A DNA stretch of 64,000 nt from Limnomonas spitsbergensis. Taxonomy: Eukaryota; Chlorophyta; Chlorophyceae; Chlamydomonadales. The notes beneath the pieces are model-generated. The model did not search any database, was not told the origin of the DNA, and saw nothing but the letters and a program-made list of their open reading frames with translations. The stretch covers positions 3,968,001 to 4,032,000 of the forward strand of contig JAYJMM010000117.1 in NCBI GenBank assembly GCA_037349105.1, written 5' to 3'. Shown in pieces: positions 1-12,040 of this stretch. The position numbers and the translations under genes are program-made. Every line of letters begins with the position of its first letter. Within the stretch, counting starts at the first letter, position 1.

Positions 1-1
1 C

Positions 2-751
2 TTCTTGGTCTTGCAACGAATGGGCATACAGCCCAATCAAAAGGGAGGCAGCGATCCCTCATCCCAGGTCTCACAGCAGCTATCAACTCGTCAGCGGCAG
101 CAACAACTACAGCATCAACAGCTGCAGCAACAACAGCAACAACTGCAGCAGCAACAGCAGCAGCAACAGCCTGTTGCCTCCTGGCAGCAGGCTCACCCAG
201 GACAGCCTGTGCAGCAGCAGCAGCCAGGTCAGGAGCAGCAGCAACAGCAGCAGCAGCCAGGTCAGCAGCAGCAGCAGCAGCCTCAAACTTCCCTGAGCCA
301 GATGCCACCTGACATGTCCCCGGATCAGGCCTGCTTATCATCCGCTGAGGACGCGGCTGTCCGGGAGCTGCGCGGAAGCTGCTCTTCTCAGAGCCAGCGC
401 CAGTCACAGCAGCAGCAGTCCCACCCTCCGGCAATGCCCTCCCCGTTCAGCCACCACGAGCTGCACTGTACGCCTGTCCCGCTGCCCTTCTCTGAGCCGC
501 TTCAGCCGCCCCACCTAGTGTCATGCCCCTGGGCGACAGACCCCGCAGGTCCTCCGGCGGACGAGCCGAATAGTAGGAACAGCTTCCAGGGGCAGCTGAT
601 GCCTGGACATGCCTCGTTGCAGGCTGGCATGATGTCTCATGCGGGGCTGGATTCGGACCCAGGGCTGGCTGCTCAACAGCCCTCCAGAAAACACCCCTCC
701 AGAAAACGCAAAAGTCAGACCGAAGGCTCCCTGCCTCTAGAAGCAAGATAG
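2..751 (+). CDS. Glutamine-rich protein, 3' terminal exon (partial)
   Basis: The reading frame is open from the first bases of the window to a TAG at 749-751, so this is the 3' end of a gene that begins upstream. The translated part (about 249 residues) opens with a short unbiased stretch, then a polyglutamine region (roughly residues 28-95, uninterrupted Q runs up to about nine broken by L, H, P and G), then a proline/serine-rich region, and it ends in a basic tail (KHPSRKRKSQ) that resembles a nuclear localisation signal. Q-rich low-complexity plus a basic tail is typical of transcription or RNA regulators, but no folded domain is visible, so no function is assigned. The CAG/CAA repeats are mixed-codon, which argues for selection on the peptide rather than simple DNA slippage. 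Boundaries upstream cannot be seen. Confidence 0.6.
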   Translation, partial: FLVLQRMGIQPNQKGGSDPSSQVSQQLSTRQRQQQLQHQQLQQQQQQLQQQQQQQQPVASWQQAHPGQPVQQQQPGQEQQQQQQQPGQQQQQQPQTSLSQMPPDMSPDQACLSSAEDAAVRELRGSCSSQSQRQSQQQQSHPPAMPSPFSHHELHCTPVPLPFSEPLQPPHLVSCPWATDPAGPPADEPNSRNSFQGQLMPGHASLQAGMMSHAGLDSDPGLAAQQPSRKHPSRKRKSQTEGSLPLEAR

Positions 752-1091
752 AGACAAAAAGGGAAAGAGCCAGTCCCCATGGAGGCAAAAAATGACAGCA
801 GACTAGCCCTCAACAGAGTCTGGTACATCCTTAACAAAGCCAGAGCCTCCCACCTATGCCTGCCCTGGTACAACTGCTGAAAGTCTGTGGCACCCTTCGG
901 GGGCCGGCCCAACCTCTCGCCCTCAGCCTCTCCTTCACACTAGGGCATTGAAAGCACACTGCAGCGCATCCTCCACATGTTCGCCGTGTCACTCAGCCCA
1001 ACACCGTTGGCAGTAGCGTGTGTCACGCTGCTAACCGCTGCTCCGCCCTCTATTATCAGCTGTGCTGGCCGCTCCGAGTGGCAGCTATAAG

Positions 1092-1752
1092 TTACTGCAC
1101 ACACGAGCGCACACCCTTTTGCTTGTGCGGTTCCTGGCGTGCACCTGCTGCTGTAGGCTTTAACCAGGCGTGGTAGGCAGCTGCAGACCTGTGTTTGGTG
1201 GCGGGGTCTCTAGCTTCTGCCCCGCCGACGACCTCCATCTCCACCCGCTCATAGGCAGCGTCCACTAGCGCTAGCACCTTCGCGACGGGGAGAGGTTGTA
1301 GGTCAGCCGCTGACTGACGCAGTTTGGGGGCGGCTGCTCCCCGCTCTAGCTCCTCTAAGGCACGTAGCAGTTCACTGCACCAGTTGCGTCGACGCTCCAG
1401 TGGTCTGACAGAGTGCGAGCTGCATATTAGCCATGGCTGCCGCCATGAGTGGGCTGTCTTCATGTGCTGCCAGTGCTACCGCTGCACTGTAGAAGCGAAG
1501 TACATTGCACCACCAACCTCGCTGTAACAGTTAGCTTTGTAGCTCTCTCAGGACTCCCCAACTGGCGGCTGAGGCAGGGAGCCCCGCTGCCTGACGCAAG
1601 TGCTGTAGAAACCTGGACTGCAGCTTGCTCTGGAGATAATGTTGCGGTCGGAGGTGACCGGTGGCCCACACCACATCCCCGTAGTTGGCTGCAGGCGCTG
1701 CGTACGTGGCCTCGCTAGCCGGATGCGACGGGGCAAATGATGCCTCAGGCAC
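1092..1752 (-). other. Unassigned minus-strand open frames, possible gene remnant
   Basis: Two minus-strand open frames lie end to end, 1531-1752 and 1092-1463. The downstream one reads like a real helical protein segment (motifs SELLRALEELERGAAA and VLALVDAAYERVEME) and the upstream one contains LQSKLQSRFLQHLRQAA. They are in different frames separated by about 70 bp with no clear intron, so they could be two exons, a frameshifted relic of a mobile element, or chance. I do not recognise a family. Confidence 0.2.
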
Positions 1753-1847
1753 ACCTTGGCTACACGCAAGTACGCAACACTCATGGCCACCCTTGAGTTT
1801 TGATTTATACCTAAATTACAACTTAAGGGATAAAGGGAGGTTAAGCT

Positions 1848-3445
1848 GCCATGGAGGCGTGGAGGCATGGAGGCAGGCATGGAGGCAGGCATGGAGGCAG
1901 GGATGCCTGGAGGCAGGGCATGGAGGCATGGAGGCAGGCAGGGAGGCATGGAGGCAGGCAGGGAGGAGAGGAGGTAGGCATGGAGGCAGGCAGGGAGGCA
2001 GGCAGGAAGGCATGGAGGCAGGCAGGAAGGCAGGCAGGGAGGCAAGCAGGGAGGCAGGCAGGGAGGCATGGTGGCAGGCATGGAGGCAGGCAGGGAGGCA
2101 GGCATGAAGGCATGGAGGCAGGCATGGAGGCAGGGAGGGAGACATGGTGGCAGGGAGGCAGGCATGGAGGCATGGAGGCAGGCAGGGAGGCAGGGCATGG
2201 AGGCATGGAGGAAGGCATGGAGGCATGGAGGCAGGTAGGGAGGAGTGGAGGTAGGCATGGAGGCAGGAAGGGAAGCATGCAGGAAGGCATGGAGGCAGGC
2301 AGGAAGGCAGGCAGGGAGGCAGGCAGGGAGGCATGCAGGAAGGCATGGAGGCAGGGAGGCAGGCAGGGAGGCAGGCATGGAGGCAGGCAGGAAGGCAGGC
2401 AGGGAGGCAGGCAGGGAGGCTGGGAGGCAGGCAGGGAAACAGGCAAGGAGGCATGGAGGCATGGAGGCAGGAAGGGAGGCGGGCGGGGAGGCAGGCAGGA
2501 AGGCATGGAGGCAGGGAGGCAGGCAGGACGGCAGGCAGGGAGGCAGACAGGGAGGCATGGAGGCAGGAAGGGAAGCAGGCAGGAAGGCATGGAGGCAGGC
2601 AGGAAGGCAGGCAGGGAGGCAGGCAGGGAGGCATGCAGGAAGGCATGGAGGCAGGGAGGCAGGCAGGGAGGCAGGCATGGAGGCAGGCAGGAAGGCAGGC
2701 AGGGAGGCAGGCAGGGAGGCTGGGAGGCAGGCAGGGAAACAGGCAAGGAGGCATGGAGGCATGGAGGCAGGAAGGGAGGCGGGCGGGGAGGCAGGCAGGA
2801 AGGCATGGAGGCAGGGAGGCAGGCAGGACGGCAGGCAGGGAGGCAGACAGGGAGGCATGGAGGCAGGCATGGAGGCAGGCATGGAGGCAGGCATGGAGGC
2901 AGACAGGGAGGCATGGAGGCAGGCATGGAGGCAGGCATGGAGGCATGGAGGCATGTAGGCAGGCAGATATGGAGGACGGCAGGAAGGCAGGCTGAGAGGC
3001 AGGGAGGCATGGGGGCATGGAGAAAGGCAGGCAGGGATGAAGGGAGGCAGGCAGGGAGGCAGACAGGGAGGCAGGGAGGCATGGAGGCAGGCAGGGAGGC
3101 ATGGAGGCAGGCAGACATGGAGGCATGGAGGCAGGCAGGAAGGCAGGCATGGAGGCAGGCTGGGAGGCAGGCAGGGAGGCAGGCAGGGAGGCATGGAGGC
3201 ATGGAGACAGAGAGGGAGGCATGGAGGCCGGCAGGAAGGCAGGCATGGAGGCAGGCTGGGAGGCAGACAGGGAGGCATGGAGGCAGGCATGGAGGCAGGC
3301 ATGGAGGCAGGCATGGAGGCAGACATGGAGGCAGGGAGGCAGGCATGGAGGCAGGGAGGCAGGCATGGAGGCATGGCGGCAGGCGTGGCGGCAGGCATGG
3401 AGGCACGCAGGCAGACAGGGAGGCAGGCAGGGAGGGAAGCAGGCA
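1848..3445. repeat. GGCAGGCATGGA-type minisatellite, ~1.6 kb
   Basis: An almost pure array of 8-12 bp variants of GGAGGCAGGCA, GGAGGCATGGA and GGAAGGCA fills this interval. All purine-rich bases are on the plus strand. Inside it there is a higher-order duplication: about 312 bp starting near 2257 is repeated identically with a period of exactly 300 bp (to about 2868). Long open frames on both strands are by-products of the repeat (no stop codons in the unit) and are not treated as genes. Confidence 0.95.
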
Positions 3446-3554
3446 GCGAATCATCACGATTGATCTGAAACTGACCTATCACAAAGAGCGAAAAAACAAT
3501 GCAAACCATCAAGCCGACTACGCCTACCCCAATGCTCGTTGACACCATCCCCAT

Positions 3555-6120
3555 CTAATGCTCCTTGACTTGCATGCTGAGCCGGCCAGCACTACATCCC
3601 TTGAGGTGGCGCACGCTGTGAAACAGATGGTGTAGCTGTTCGTTGCGACATCCTTCCACGTCTGCCCCCAGTATAAGGGGCGCTGCACAACGCCTGCGAG
3701 CATGCACACCAGTATGATAAGTCAAGCAAAGCCATGCAATTTCTATCTCATACAAAGGAGCACAGCAAAAATCTGATTGGATGACATGGCGTGGATCATG
3801 CCAGTCATGTGCACCTTTGAGCAGAATCAGCCTCTTCTCCGCCAACAGCCTTGACTTGGCCGCAAAAGCGCACAACAACCCACTTGAACTGCGCTTTGAT
3901 CGGGTTCACCTGCTGTCCAGACGCCTGCTTCTTGGATGCATGAAAGAAGCTACGGCCTTTGCATGCAGGCAAGCCACCAGTGGCGTTGGCGGCATCGTCG
4001 CCGGAGGCTTGGTCACAAAAGAGGCGGCAGTACTGGTGTTGGCCCCGCCCGCCGCACTGCCCCTGCTACCGCCACCCGCCTTAGCTACTTTTCCAAAGGT
4101 AGCCACAAACTGGTCTGGCACCTTGTCCCCCCATACTGAGCATGTGTAGCGTGAGAAGCTTCTTGCATGCATCGTGGTTGATGACTTATCCCAGCTCAGG
4201 GTCAATTAAGTCCCGCAGCTCCAAGAGAGAGCTGTCGTGCTGGTCAACAAAAGGCACTTTGCCATGGTAGGCACTAGGTGTGGGAAAAAGTGAGCCAGAC
4301 TCGTGAGGGATGTTCCTGGTGATCAGTCCCAGGCAGCCCCTTGGTCGCGCGATGACGGTGTGCCGGCCTCGACTCGGCCCGCGGCCGAGTGCCCACATGT
4401 TTATTTAATTCTAATGGCAAATTAATATACACGCGAAAGGCAAAGGCGCAACATAAAGGAAAGTAACCAGCCCCTGTCCACCTGGCGTGCCCGCGTGGCA
4501 CTTGAAAGATTTGGTCCCGTGGAGTTTGGTCCCATGACTTGGGGCCCAATTCCACTTGTCACTGGAACGCGGAAATGGCATGCCAGCTCACCCTCCAATT
4601 CCACTTGTCACCGGAATGGCACCGGAACGCCAGCGTGGCGCTGCCGTACCCGTGAGGTGCCATATTTTGCATCACTCCTATTTTGAGCGATGCAAAAATA
4701 CTTCGCATCAACGCTCCGACAGCGTGGACAACTTCGTCCTCATGTTCAAATTTCCATCGCCGTCATCTTTCTTTCGTTCTGAAAACTCCTTTTCGCCCGT
4801 TCCTGCTGCCATGGCCGACGCATATCCTTAACAGGAGCCACACTTGAATCTTTCCCGCGTAGAAGTTGGCACCGATCTGGCCAACCCAATGGCGAATGTC
4901 GACGTGTGCCCCCTAGCAGTCCCTCCGACCGCCTGGGCTATCGTTTAGCAGCGGCCTGAATTTGCTACACCCAACTTAGACAGTGCCAGGGCATCCCTGG
5001 CTGCACGTACCTTGCAACTCGACAGTTTGTCAAGCAGGACTATCATGCTAGGCAAGACAAGTAGACAGAACACTTTTGATACACGAAGCGATAAGGCAAA
5101 TGCCTGACAGGCTGTTCACTAGGAAGATTCGGTCTCTGCCGTACCCGAACACATTCCGGAGACAAGTGGAATTGCGTTTCAAGTTTTTTCAGCCAGCGTG
5201 GCTGAAGCCTCGCCCAACCAGATAAACCGCCACCGGAACGCGTTCCGGTGAGCGCCCAAGTCGAATTGGGCCCTTGGTCCAGTGGAGTTTGGTCACACAT
5301 GGGCCAAATTGCGACAATTGGGAAATTGGAAGTGACAGCGCGACATTTGCGAATCTTGCCGTACCAATTGGGACTCGTTTTTCGACAATTGGGAGCGGTT
5401 ACCCAATTGCGGGGGGGTGGGGCAATTGGAGATTCCACACTTGGTTCGCGATTCGCAATTGGCCAAGCTAGCATTTTGACGTCAATATGTTGGTCAGAGG
5501 ACAGTTTAAGAGCGAGGTAGAGCCTGCTGTCGACACACACGTATGCGTGTTGTTATTTCAGCGGTGGATATTAAATATGGAACCTTAATTCCACTTGTAC
5601 GCGAAACGCGCCCCTTGTAAGTACTTTCCTGCGTGCCCACGAGACACCGCTCTCACTGGTACGAATTGGGCTGGCAGACAAGTAGGCAGTCAAGCAGAAA
5701 TGCATATCAAGGACACAAAAGTATGAATACTGGGCACTGGGCGCCAATTGTTGAGGCTGTGAACGCCAGCAATTAGGCCCGCCATCCCAAACAATTGGAG
5801 ACGTGTTTTCGACATTTGCGAATCTTGCCGTACCAATGGGACATCGCACAATTGGCCCATGTGTGAACCCGCCCCAGGTAATGGCGGCAACTTCCTCCTC
5901 GTGGTCGGTTGGAGCGACCCACACCTGCGCCTACAACAAATCCATGGCGATGCCTCATCGCTGCACCGCACCATGTCGGATCAAATGCATCTGAAGATTT
6001 TTTATCAGGACAGGATGCAACCTGTCATATCTTGACCCATCGCTGTTGCGTCGCTGTCGCTGCAGAGCTGGACAGCCAGCTGGCGACATTTTGAATTTGC
6101 CCACTGCCCGCTACCGCGGT
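3555..6120. repeat. Gene-poor mosaic of short dispersed and inverted repeats
   Basis: No convincing gene. The block CGACATTTGCGAATCTTGCC occurs at about 5340 and again at about 5808 in the same orientation, while CACACATGGGCCAA near 5295 reappears inverted near 5850-5867. AATTCCACTTGT motifs recur near 4548, 4595 and 5587, and inverted near 5166. The pattern suggests nested, decayed non-autonomous elements rather than one intact transposon. Confidence 0.5.
3906..4398 (-). pseudogene. Possible frameshifted coding relic
   Basis: Minus-strand frames 4186-4398 and 3906-4205 overlap slightly and read like one protein broken by a frame change: the first ends with HDSSLLELRDLIDPELG, the second begins SWDKSSTTMHARSF and continues WGDKVPDQFVATFGKVAK. 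After that the sequence becomes Gly/Ala/Pro-rich. No family is recognised; a decayed mobile-element protein is one possibility. Both segments could also be chance open frames. Confidence 0.2.
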
Positions 6121-6291
6121 CCCGTGGGTGCGGGTGGGCGTTGAGTAGTAAACCCTGTCATGTTTTGGGACAATTCAAATTTTGTAGCTTCCCTTCATGT
6201 AGCTTCTCATCCACACGCATACTTCACGTATTTCGGTCATATCACGGCAATCGAAAAGTGCCCTACACACAACTTCTTCAGCGAAGTCAGA

Positions 6292-9283
6292 ATGCAGAGC
6301 CTGAGGTACTCTGCCCCATCACGCAACCCTTTTCAATCCGTGCGCCGATTAGCTTGTCACGTCCCTGGCCAGCGCAAGCATGTGATTCTGCAGGTACACC
6401 TCCTTGATCAGCCTTGTTTGCTAATCGGATTATCGGATTCTGTGTCGATATTTGAAATCGACATCGTCAGCGTATTCTGATCTTACCTTGGACATCCATA
6501 CGTAGGCGCAAGCTGGCAGCGCTGCACTTGTCCCGGTGACGATCAAAGTGACGAAGCAGGTAGGACATCAATTGCCACGAGATGTCGACAACAGCACCCG
6601 TGTCAGGCATCTGCTAATTTTTATGTTTATGTACTCTCAAGCTGCCTGTTTCACATGTGATTTCTATGATCCATAGGTTGAGTTCGGAGCCTCTATTAAG
6701 GTGGTAGGTAGCTCAGGGCTTGGAGATTGGGACGTGTCCAAGGGTCTTGCTCTAACTTGGACAGACGGCCATGTTTGGGAGGCTACCATCACCGTCCCAT
6801 CTGGATCTCCCCTTGCCTTCAAGGTTTGTACCAACACATCCTTCATTGAACCTGCTTTGATTGGTGGACCTGATGTCATGCTAATATCCTAGCCTTGATG
6901 AACCCTACCCCTGACTTATCCTGGTTGCATGCTCCACTGTAGCTCGTCAAGGTCAACCACAACTCAATCGACTGGGAGAATGGCTCTGACCGCAGCGTCC
7001 CGGTTAGTGCTAACAGCAATTTGAATACAAAAAGTAACTAGTCAAACAGTCCCTGATAGTTGTTACTATTTTCAAGCAGGTGGAGGGAGAGCTGACAGCC
7101 AGCTGCCAGTGGAATGACACCTCCAAAACCAACGTTGTCAACTCGCTGCCCGCAAAGGTTGAGGCTGTTGCTGCTCCTGCAGTCCCCTCCACTGCCGGTC
7201 CCAGTCTGCAGGAGAAACTGGATGCTACATTGCTGCAGTTAGCCAACCTCCAGCAAGAGCAGGAGGGGCTGAAATCAGCTGTTGAAATGATGACATCAGA
7301 CGCCGTGTCGGCTAATTCAGTCAGCGCCCTTCTTGAGCAGCAGCTGGCAGCTGCCAGGCAGGAGCTCTCCTCGCTTTTCGATGACCTGACTGGTGCTCGG
7401 AAGGGAAGGGATGCAGCGAATGTCGAGGTTGACAGATTGGCAGAAGCTCTGCAACAAATCCAGGTACAAGCTTCTGTACATGACCGAGTATGGTACTGCT
7501 TCTCTCAATTTGCGTACTGCCGCAACAGGCATGGCTGCTTGTCTCTCGGTTGTTTATGGATCCCCCCTGTATTCCTAGGGTAGGCATGTCCTAACTGCTT
7601 GAGACATTCCAGGTTAATCCTTGACCTTAATCTCATTCTATCCTCACTGACCCGTACAAACTCGCTCGATGCCTGTGTAGAACTTTGCCACCAAGCTGGA
7701 GGACCGTCTTTCCGAGGCCACAGCCAGGGAGGGACAGCTGTCTGAGGAGATGGCTCGCCATGAGGGGGAGCACAACAAGGAGATGGCTGATGTCCTCAAG
7801 CTTGCTGCCGCTGAGCTTACACAGACGCGCGCTGCTGCTGCTGAGGATCTGGCACAGGCATCCAGTGCTGCTGAGGAGGATCTTGCACAGGCACGCACAG
7901 CTGCTACTGGGGGGCTGGAGCAGGCTCGAGCAGCTGCTGCTGAGGAGCTGGCGCAGGCACGCTCAGCTGCTGCTGAGGAGCTGGATCAGGCACACTCAGC
8001 TGCTACTGAGGAGCTGGCGCAGGCACGCTCAGCTGCTGCCGAGGAGCTGGAGCAGGTACGCGCAGCAGCTGCTGAGGAGCTGGAGCAGGCACGCGCAGCA
8101 GCCGCTGAGGAGCTGGCGGCGGTTCAATCCGCAGCCTCTGAGCGCGAAAAGATCATGAGCCAGACGCTTGTGCAACTTCAGGCAAGCAGAAAAACAGTGT
8201 CCATGTTATTTCCATCTGCAACTGAGCCCCTCACCAGGTTCATTACTTCATCAGCTGGTAGTAGCAGGCCCCTTGGCCCACCTTACGATATCAATTGGCC
8301 ATGACAGCACATCGTGTGAATGTAACCTGTGCACAGATTCATCCAGACCAGTGTTATTTCTTGTCCTGCACTCTTTACCTCACTGACCTGGATCCACCTG
8401 CCTTGATACTTGCTGATGGCCCTGTATGTTCTCTTTGCTTTTGCAGTCCCAGGCTAGTGAGCTGCAGCAGCAGACTACCCACCTGCAGAACGAATTGTCC
8501 CTGGTGCAGGTAAGAGCATGGGCGTTCTTAGAGTGGCATTGGCATTGCACTGTTTTGTAATGAATCTATGTAGCTGGCCAGTATTCTCTGCCGCTGGTTG
8601 TGCCCTGAGATTTAATTTAGAACTTTCATAATTGTGTTTCCTTAACAACAGGGGATTGGGGCACCCCGCACTCTACATGTAGGGCCTTCTATTTCCCTGG
8701 CCTCGTCCCCTTCCTTGCCGAACTCCCTGACTGAAGCATGTCCATTTCTCGTACCCTGTGCCTGGTCTCTCAGGCAGAGAACAAGCGCGTGCCGAGCCTG
8801 GAGAAGGATCTCGCCGTTGCTGCTGCCCGTTGCCAGACACTCGAGCAGGCGCTCCGCCATGCCAACGCAATCGCAGCTGCAGGGAGTGCAACACAGAAGC
8901 AAGCAAGCAACGTGGTTCCTTTCCTTGCCACTGCTCCTTCAAGCACCCGCGCTGCAGCCCCCCAGCCAGCTGCCGAGGATGAGCCCTCCACAGGCATGAG
9001 CGCATTGCTCGGTGATGCCGGTATTGTCAAGTCTACAAGGACCCCGGGTTCCAGCCGCCGTGCGCCATTTAAGGAGGGCAGTGTCGTTGCTGCCCGCAGC
9101 TCGGCCTCGCTGAGCCCTGTTGCACCTAGGATGCAGGCTGTCAAAAAGACTGAGGAGAGCACTGAGGGTGTGGTGCCTGTCAAGGCTCCCAGGAAGAGGG
9201 TCGCTAAGGTAGCACCAGCTCAGGAAGGCACCGAGGCGCCAACGTCTCCTAAGCCCAGGGCTCCACGCAAGCCTAAGGCATAG
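6292..9283 (+). CDS. Plastid CBM20 starch-binding coiled-coil protein (SAGA-like)
   Basis: Eight exons: 6292-6393, 6506-6559, 6677-6823, 6943-7002, 7080-7463, 7681-8181, 8447-8509, 8774-9283; all junctions are in phase 0 and give 606 residues. Residues 1-34 are a plastid-type transit peptide (MQSLRYSAPSRNPFQSVRR). Residues about 43-135 are a carbohydrate-binding module 20: VTIKVTKQVEFGASIKVVGS, GLGDWD (W70), W86 and the site motif DWENGSDRS (W112). Residues 250-416 form a long helical region with ten or so 11-residue repeats of the AAAEELAQARS type. The Lys/Ala/Pro-rich tail has KRVAKVAPAQEGTE and ends RAPRKPKA. Known CBM20 plus coiled-coil plastid proteins in algae (SAGA1/SAGA2 of Chlamydomonas) shape the pyrenoid starch sheath; that role here is inference. 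Intron 6 has a GC donor (CAG|GCAAGC at 8182). The C-terminal exons are paralogous to the 42041-48101 gene. A TGTAA, a common algal polyadenylation signal, lies at 9536. Confidence 0.85.
7790..8160 (+). repeat. 33-bp coding tandem repeat (hendecad array)
   Basis: Inside exon 6 of the CBM20 gene about ten 33-bp units of the form GCTGCTGCTGAGGAGCTGGC plus CAGGCACGCTCA encode 11-residue repeats. Units differ at both silent and replacement positions (AAAEELAQARS, AATEELAQARS, AAAEELEQVRA). The conserved A-A-A-E-E-L pattern with Q and R at fixed places implies a right-handed, 11-residue periodic amphipathic helix. Confidence 0.85.
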
Positions 9284-10468
9284 GCCACTAAGTTAGCAGG
9301 CATGTGATACCTGATTTGTTAACACTGCTTCAAACAACATGTCTTTCTGAAGTACAGCAGTAGCGGCCAGCACTGTTCTAAGAAATAGTATACAGTGGCA
9401 GGCTGAGGTTATAGATCTGTCTGTCTCTTCCTCCCCTGTCACATTTGAAATACAAGTCAATGTTTCGATTCCTCAATGAGGCCTCTCTCAAATACATATC
9501 TGACAGCCATGAATGTCGCAGGTCCCTACATTTCCTGTAACACACTCCTGTTGGTCTGTGTACTGGTTTGTAATGAAAGATATAGCCTCGTCCCATTGAT
9601 ATGGGAAACTATCTGCAGTTGAAGGACACATCTAGAATAATCATGGCCTAAGCAGCAAGGGCCTTCATATTTGTTTGTGCAAAGTCTACTAGTCTCAGCC
9701 CAACGGAGCATCGCAATCGTTGCATGGGACATATGAAACCAGGACAGCTGGTGAAAAAACAGTGACCCTCTGGGCAGGCAGTCTACACACAACCACAGAC
9801 TTGTGGCGTGGGAATGATCTCCATACTGCAGTGCAGAGTAAAGCAGTCGAATGACTTGTTTGGGCGCTTCAGTTTACTTGTGCCTTAACAATTAAGCTGA
9901 TTATTTCGCAACGTTTTGACATGAATACATGATTTCTCCTCTTCATGTTGCATGGAAACATAAAGAAACATTTGTTCTTCCCAAAAGTAGGTAAGAAAAT
10001 CTAGCATTTAGCTTCACATGCTCATATACCTGTTCATGGCCCCAACTTCATCCAGCAGGGACGACGGGACACTAGGTTACATAACACCAGCAGCACACTA
10101 CGATGAATGTTTTTGATCAGATGATGCCATGAACTCTGAAGGTCTGCATCTGTGGCTGTGTGCAAAGTCAGCCCTGTACATCCCCTCAGTACAAATAAAT
10201 TCAGGAACCACCCCCGCCTGGTCTGTGGTTGAAGATACATTACTTCCGCAAATGGCCCTCAAGTCTACCTGAAGTCTGCTGCATGCTCTCCTTGTGATCC
10301 ATGTCAAATGCAGCAGGGATGCACTAAAAACGACCCCCTTTTCCCGGTCTTCCTAAAACCTGTTCCGTTAAATCCGTAATCAATGATGTAGCCTTGGTAA
10401 TCTGTCTCTGCCGCCTGTCCAACGGCATCCGATAGGAAAAGGAGTCCAATGTTCATCTCCAGGCAGCA
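9284..10468. other. Convergent intergenic spacer with a dispersed repeat copy
   Basis: 3' regions of the CBM20 gene (+) and the mTERF-like gene (-). No gene seen. A copy of a dispersed element occupies about 9691-9835 (shared with 32815-32965): both contain a CAACGG-GCATC block, an AACAGTGACCC or AACCAGTGACCC block, CACACAACCAC, and GTGGGAATGA or ATGGGAATGA. Confidence 0.6.
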
Positions 10469-12040
10469 TCAGTCCACGATGCGCCCCTTAGGCTCACGTA
10501 GAAGAGACAGGTGTGCAACATCTGCCACTGAAAGATGTAGCTCACGGCCATGAAGCACACTCTGGTTGTCCAAGATGAGATTCACGATCTGCATGTATGG
10601 GGGCAAATGAAAAAAATGCGTACAAGGAGAGCTTCAGGCGCTACTTCTGTGTGTTGAGGGGTGAGGCACACTTTTGGGGCGTAGTTTCCCGGTAAGGCGC
10701 AGAAGAGCAGATGACATCAGAGTAAAGCCTCCAATTATGAGCGATGGTTAGCGTACGACCTATAAACACATGTTCTGCAAAAGGGCCCCATAAAAATGTT
10801 AGTCGTGATAAGATTTTATAAAAAAATAGGCCAGCAGCAAAATTGGTGCATTAGTGGCATCCAAGCATGTCCAAGCTGTCACACATGAGGCACGGAAGGT
10901 AGTATGTCAAATCCAGAGCTCTGGGATGGTCCCCAGAACTCGCCCCTCCACATGCTGACCGATGTCCTACGCAAGCCAGTTTATGACAGGTCCACCTGCA
11001 CTGACCTCATCCCTCGGCGCAGTGAGTTCGTAGCAGAGGGACTTAATGCCATAGTCCAGCACCTGGGCCTGCTTCTCCGTTTCAAACAGTAGCCCAGGCT
11101 GGATCACGGCCATACGTCTCGCTTTTTCGTAAGGCACCTGCATCACCGGGTAGTGGAAGTGTGGCAAGTAGGAGGAGTGTGGAGTTGCGCAATTCGTGCT
11201 GGCTCAAAAATGTAGGAAGGAGGCCCTGGTGGTATTCACCGATATTTAGGATAAAGCACAAAAGTAAACCACAACCTAGATCTTATTTAGCAAGCTGACT
11301 CATGTATGTGCTAGTCAAAGGACTCGTCAAGGTAGGAGGGCATGCATAGCATATCAGGTGTGCCTCCGGCGTCAAGTCTCCATGAGACACACCTTCCAGG
11401 CCCAGCACCCCATAGCATCACAACGGCTGCCCACCCTGTGTAGCCCAGGACTCACGTCCACAATTTTGGCAATAGTTTCGATCTTGGCCTTGATATCCTC
11501 TGGTGTCAAGCTGAGCAGTCCTCTCTTTTTGAACGCCATGTTCCTCACAGTGGCCACACTCTCCTCCAGGAGCTCTGCAATGGCACTTGTGCTCTCCCGC
11601 ACTGCAACACAGCACCATGGGGATTAGGTACACATCCAGGAGTCGAGGGAAGAGGGCACAAGAGGGCTCAAAGAGGGCTTTCACAGGCAACAGTTGAGGA
11701 ATCGCAAGCCAGCACCTGGCTACTTTGCCCTTCCCTCCCTCACACAAAATCTAAGTCTGCCTGCCCAATTCTGCTGCCCTAATACCTGCAGCCCTCATTT
11801 TCTTGACCATCAGGCTCACGGTTCTCGGAGCCACATGGCTCTACTAACCCTAGCACCAGTCACTCTTTGCATCCCCTGCTCACAATCGTCTTCAAGTGGC
11901 TGAGATAACGACATGATCTCGGACAACTTGTTGATGTCAATGGTGCCTGGCAGGTCAGATGCTCGGCATGGGACTGAACGACGACCAAAAGGCACTCCCT
12001 TGCATGGGAACCGAATGCCGACGCACGGAGCTGCAGGCAT
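10469..12040 (-). CDS. Small plastid-targeted helical protein, mTERF-like
   Basis: Four exons on the minus strand: 12040-11884, 11601-11456, 11137-11006, 10588-10469, giving 184 residues; the first junction is phase 1, the others phase 0. Residues 1-32 look like an organelle transit peptide (MPAAPCVGIRFPCKGVPFGR, many Arg, Pro and Cys, no acidic residue before D29). The rest is helical: LLEESVATVRNMAFKKRGLL, then SLTPEDIKAKIETIAKIVDV and PYEKARRMAVIQPGLLFETE. Helix-loop-helix units with a proline before a double leucine (QPGLL) resemble mTERF repeats, which bind organelle nucleic acids in transcription or splicing. The protein is much shorter than most mTERFs (about 300 or more residues), so it may be a truncated member or a different helical family. 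It is divergent from phosphoglucomutase. Confidence 0.6.

Noticed and set aside
1548..3554. Open frames of more than 500 residues on both strands across the minisatellite
   Set aside because: They are caused by a stop-free purine repeat; the translations are monotonous (CLPPCLPA on one strand, GGRQAGRQ on the other) and no splice or domain context supports them.
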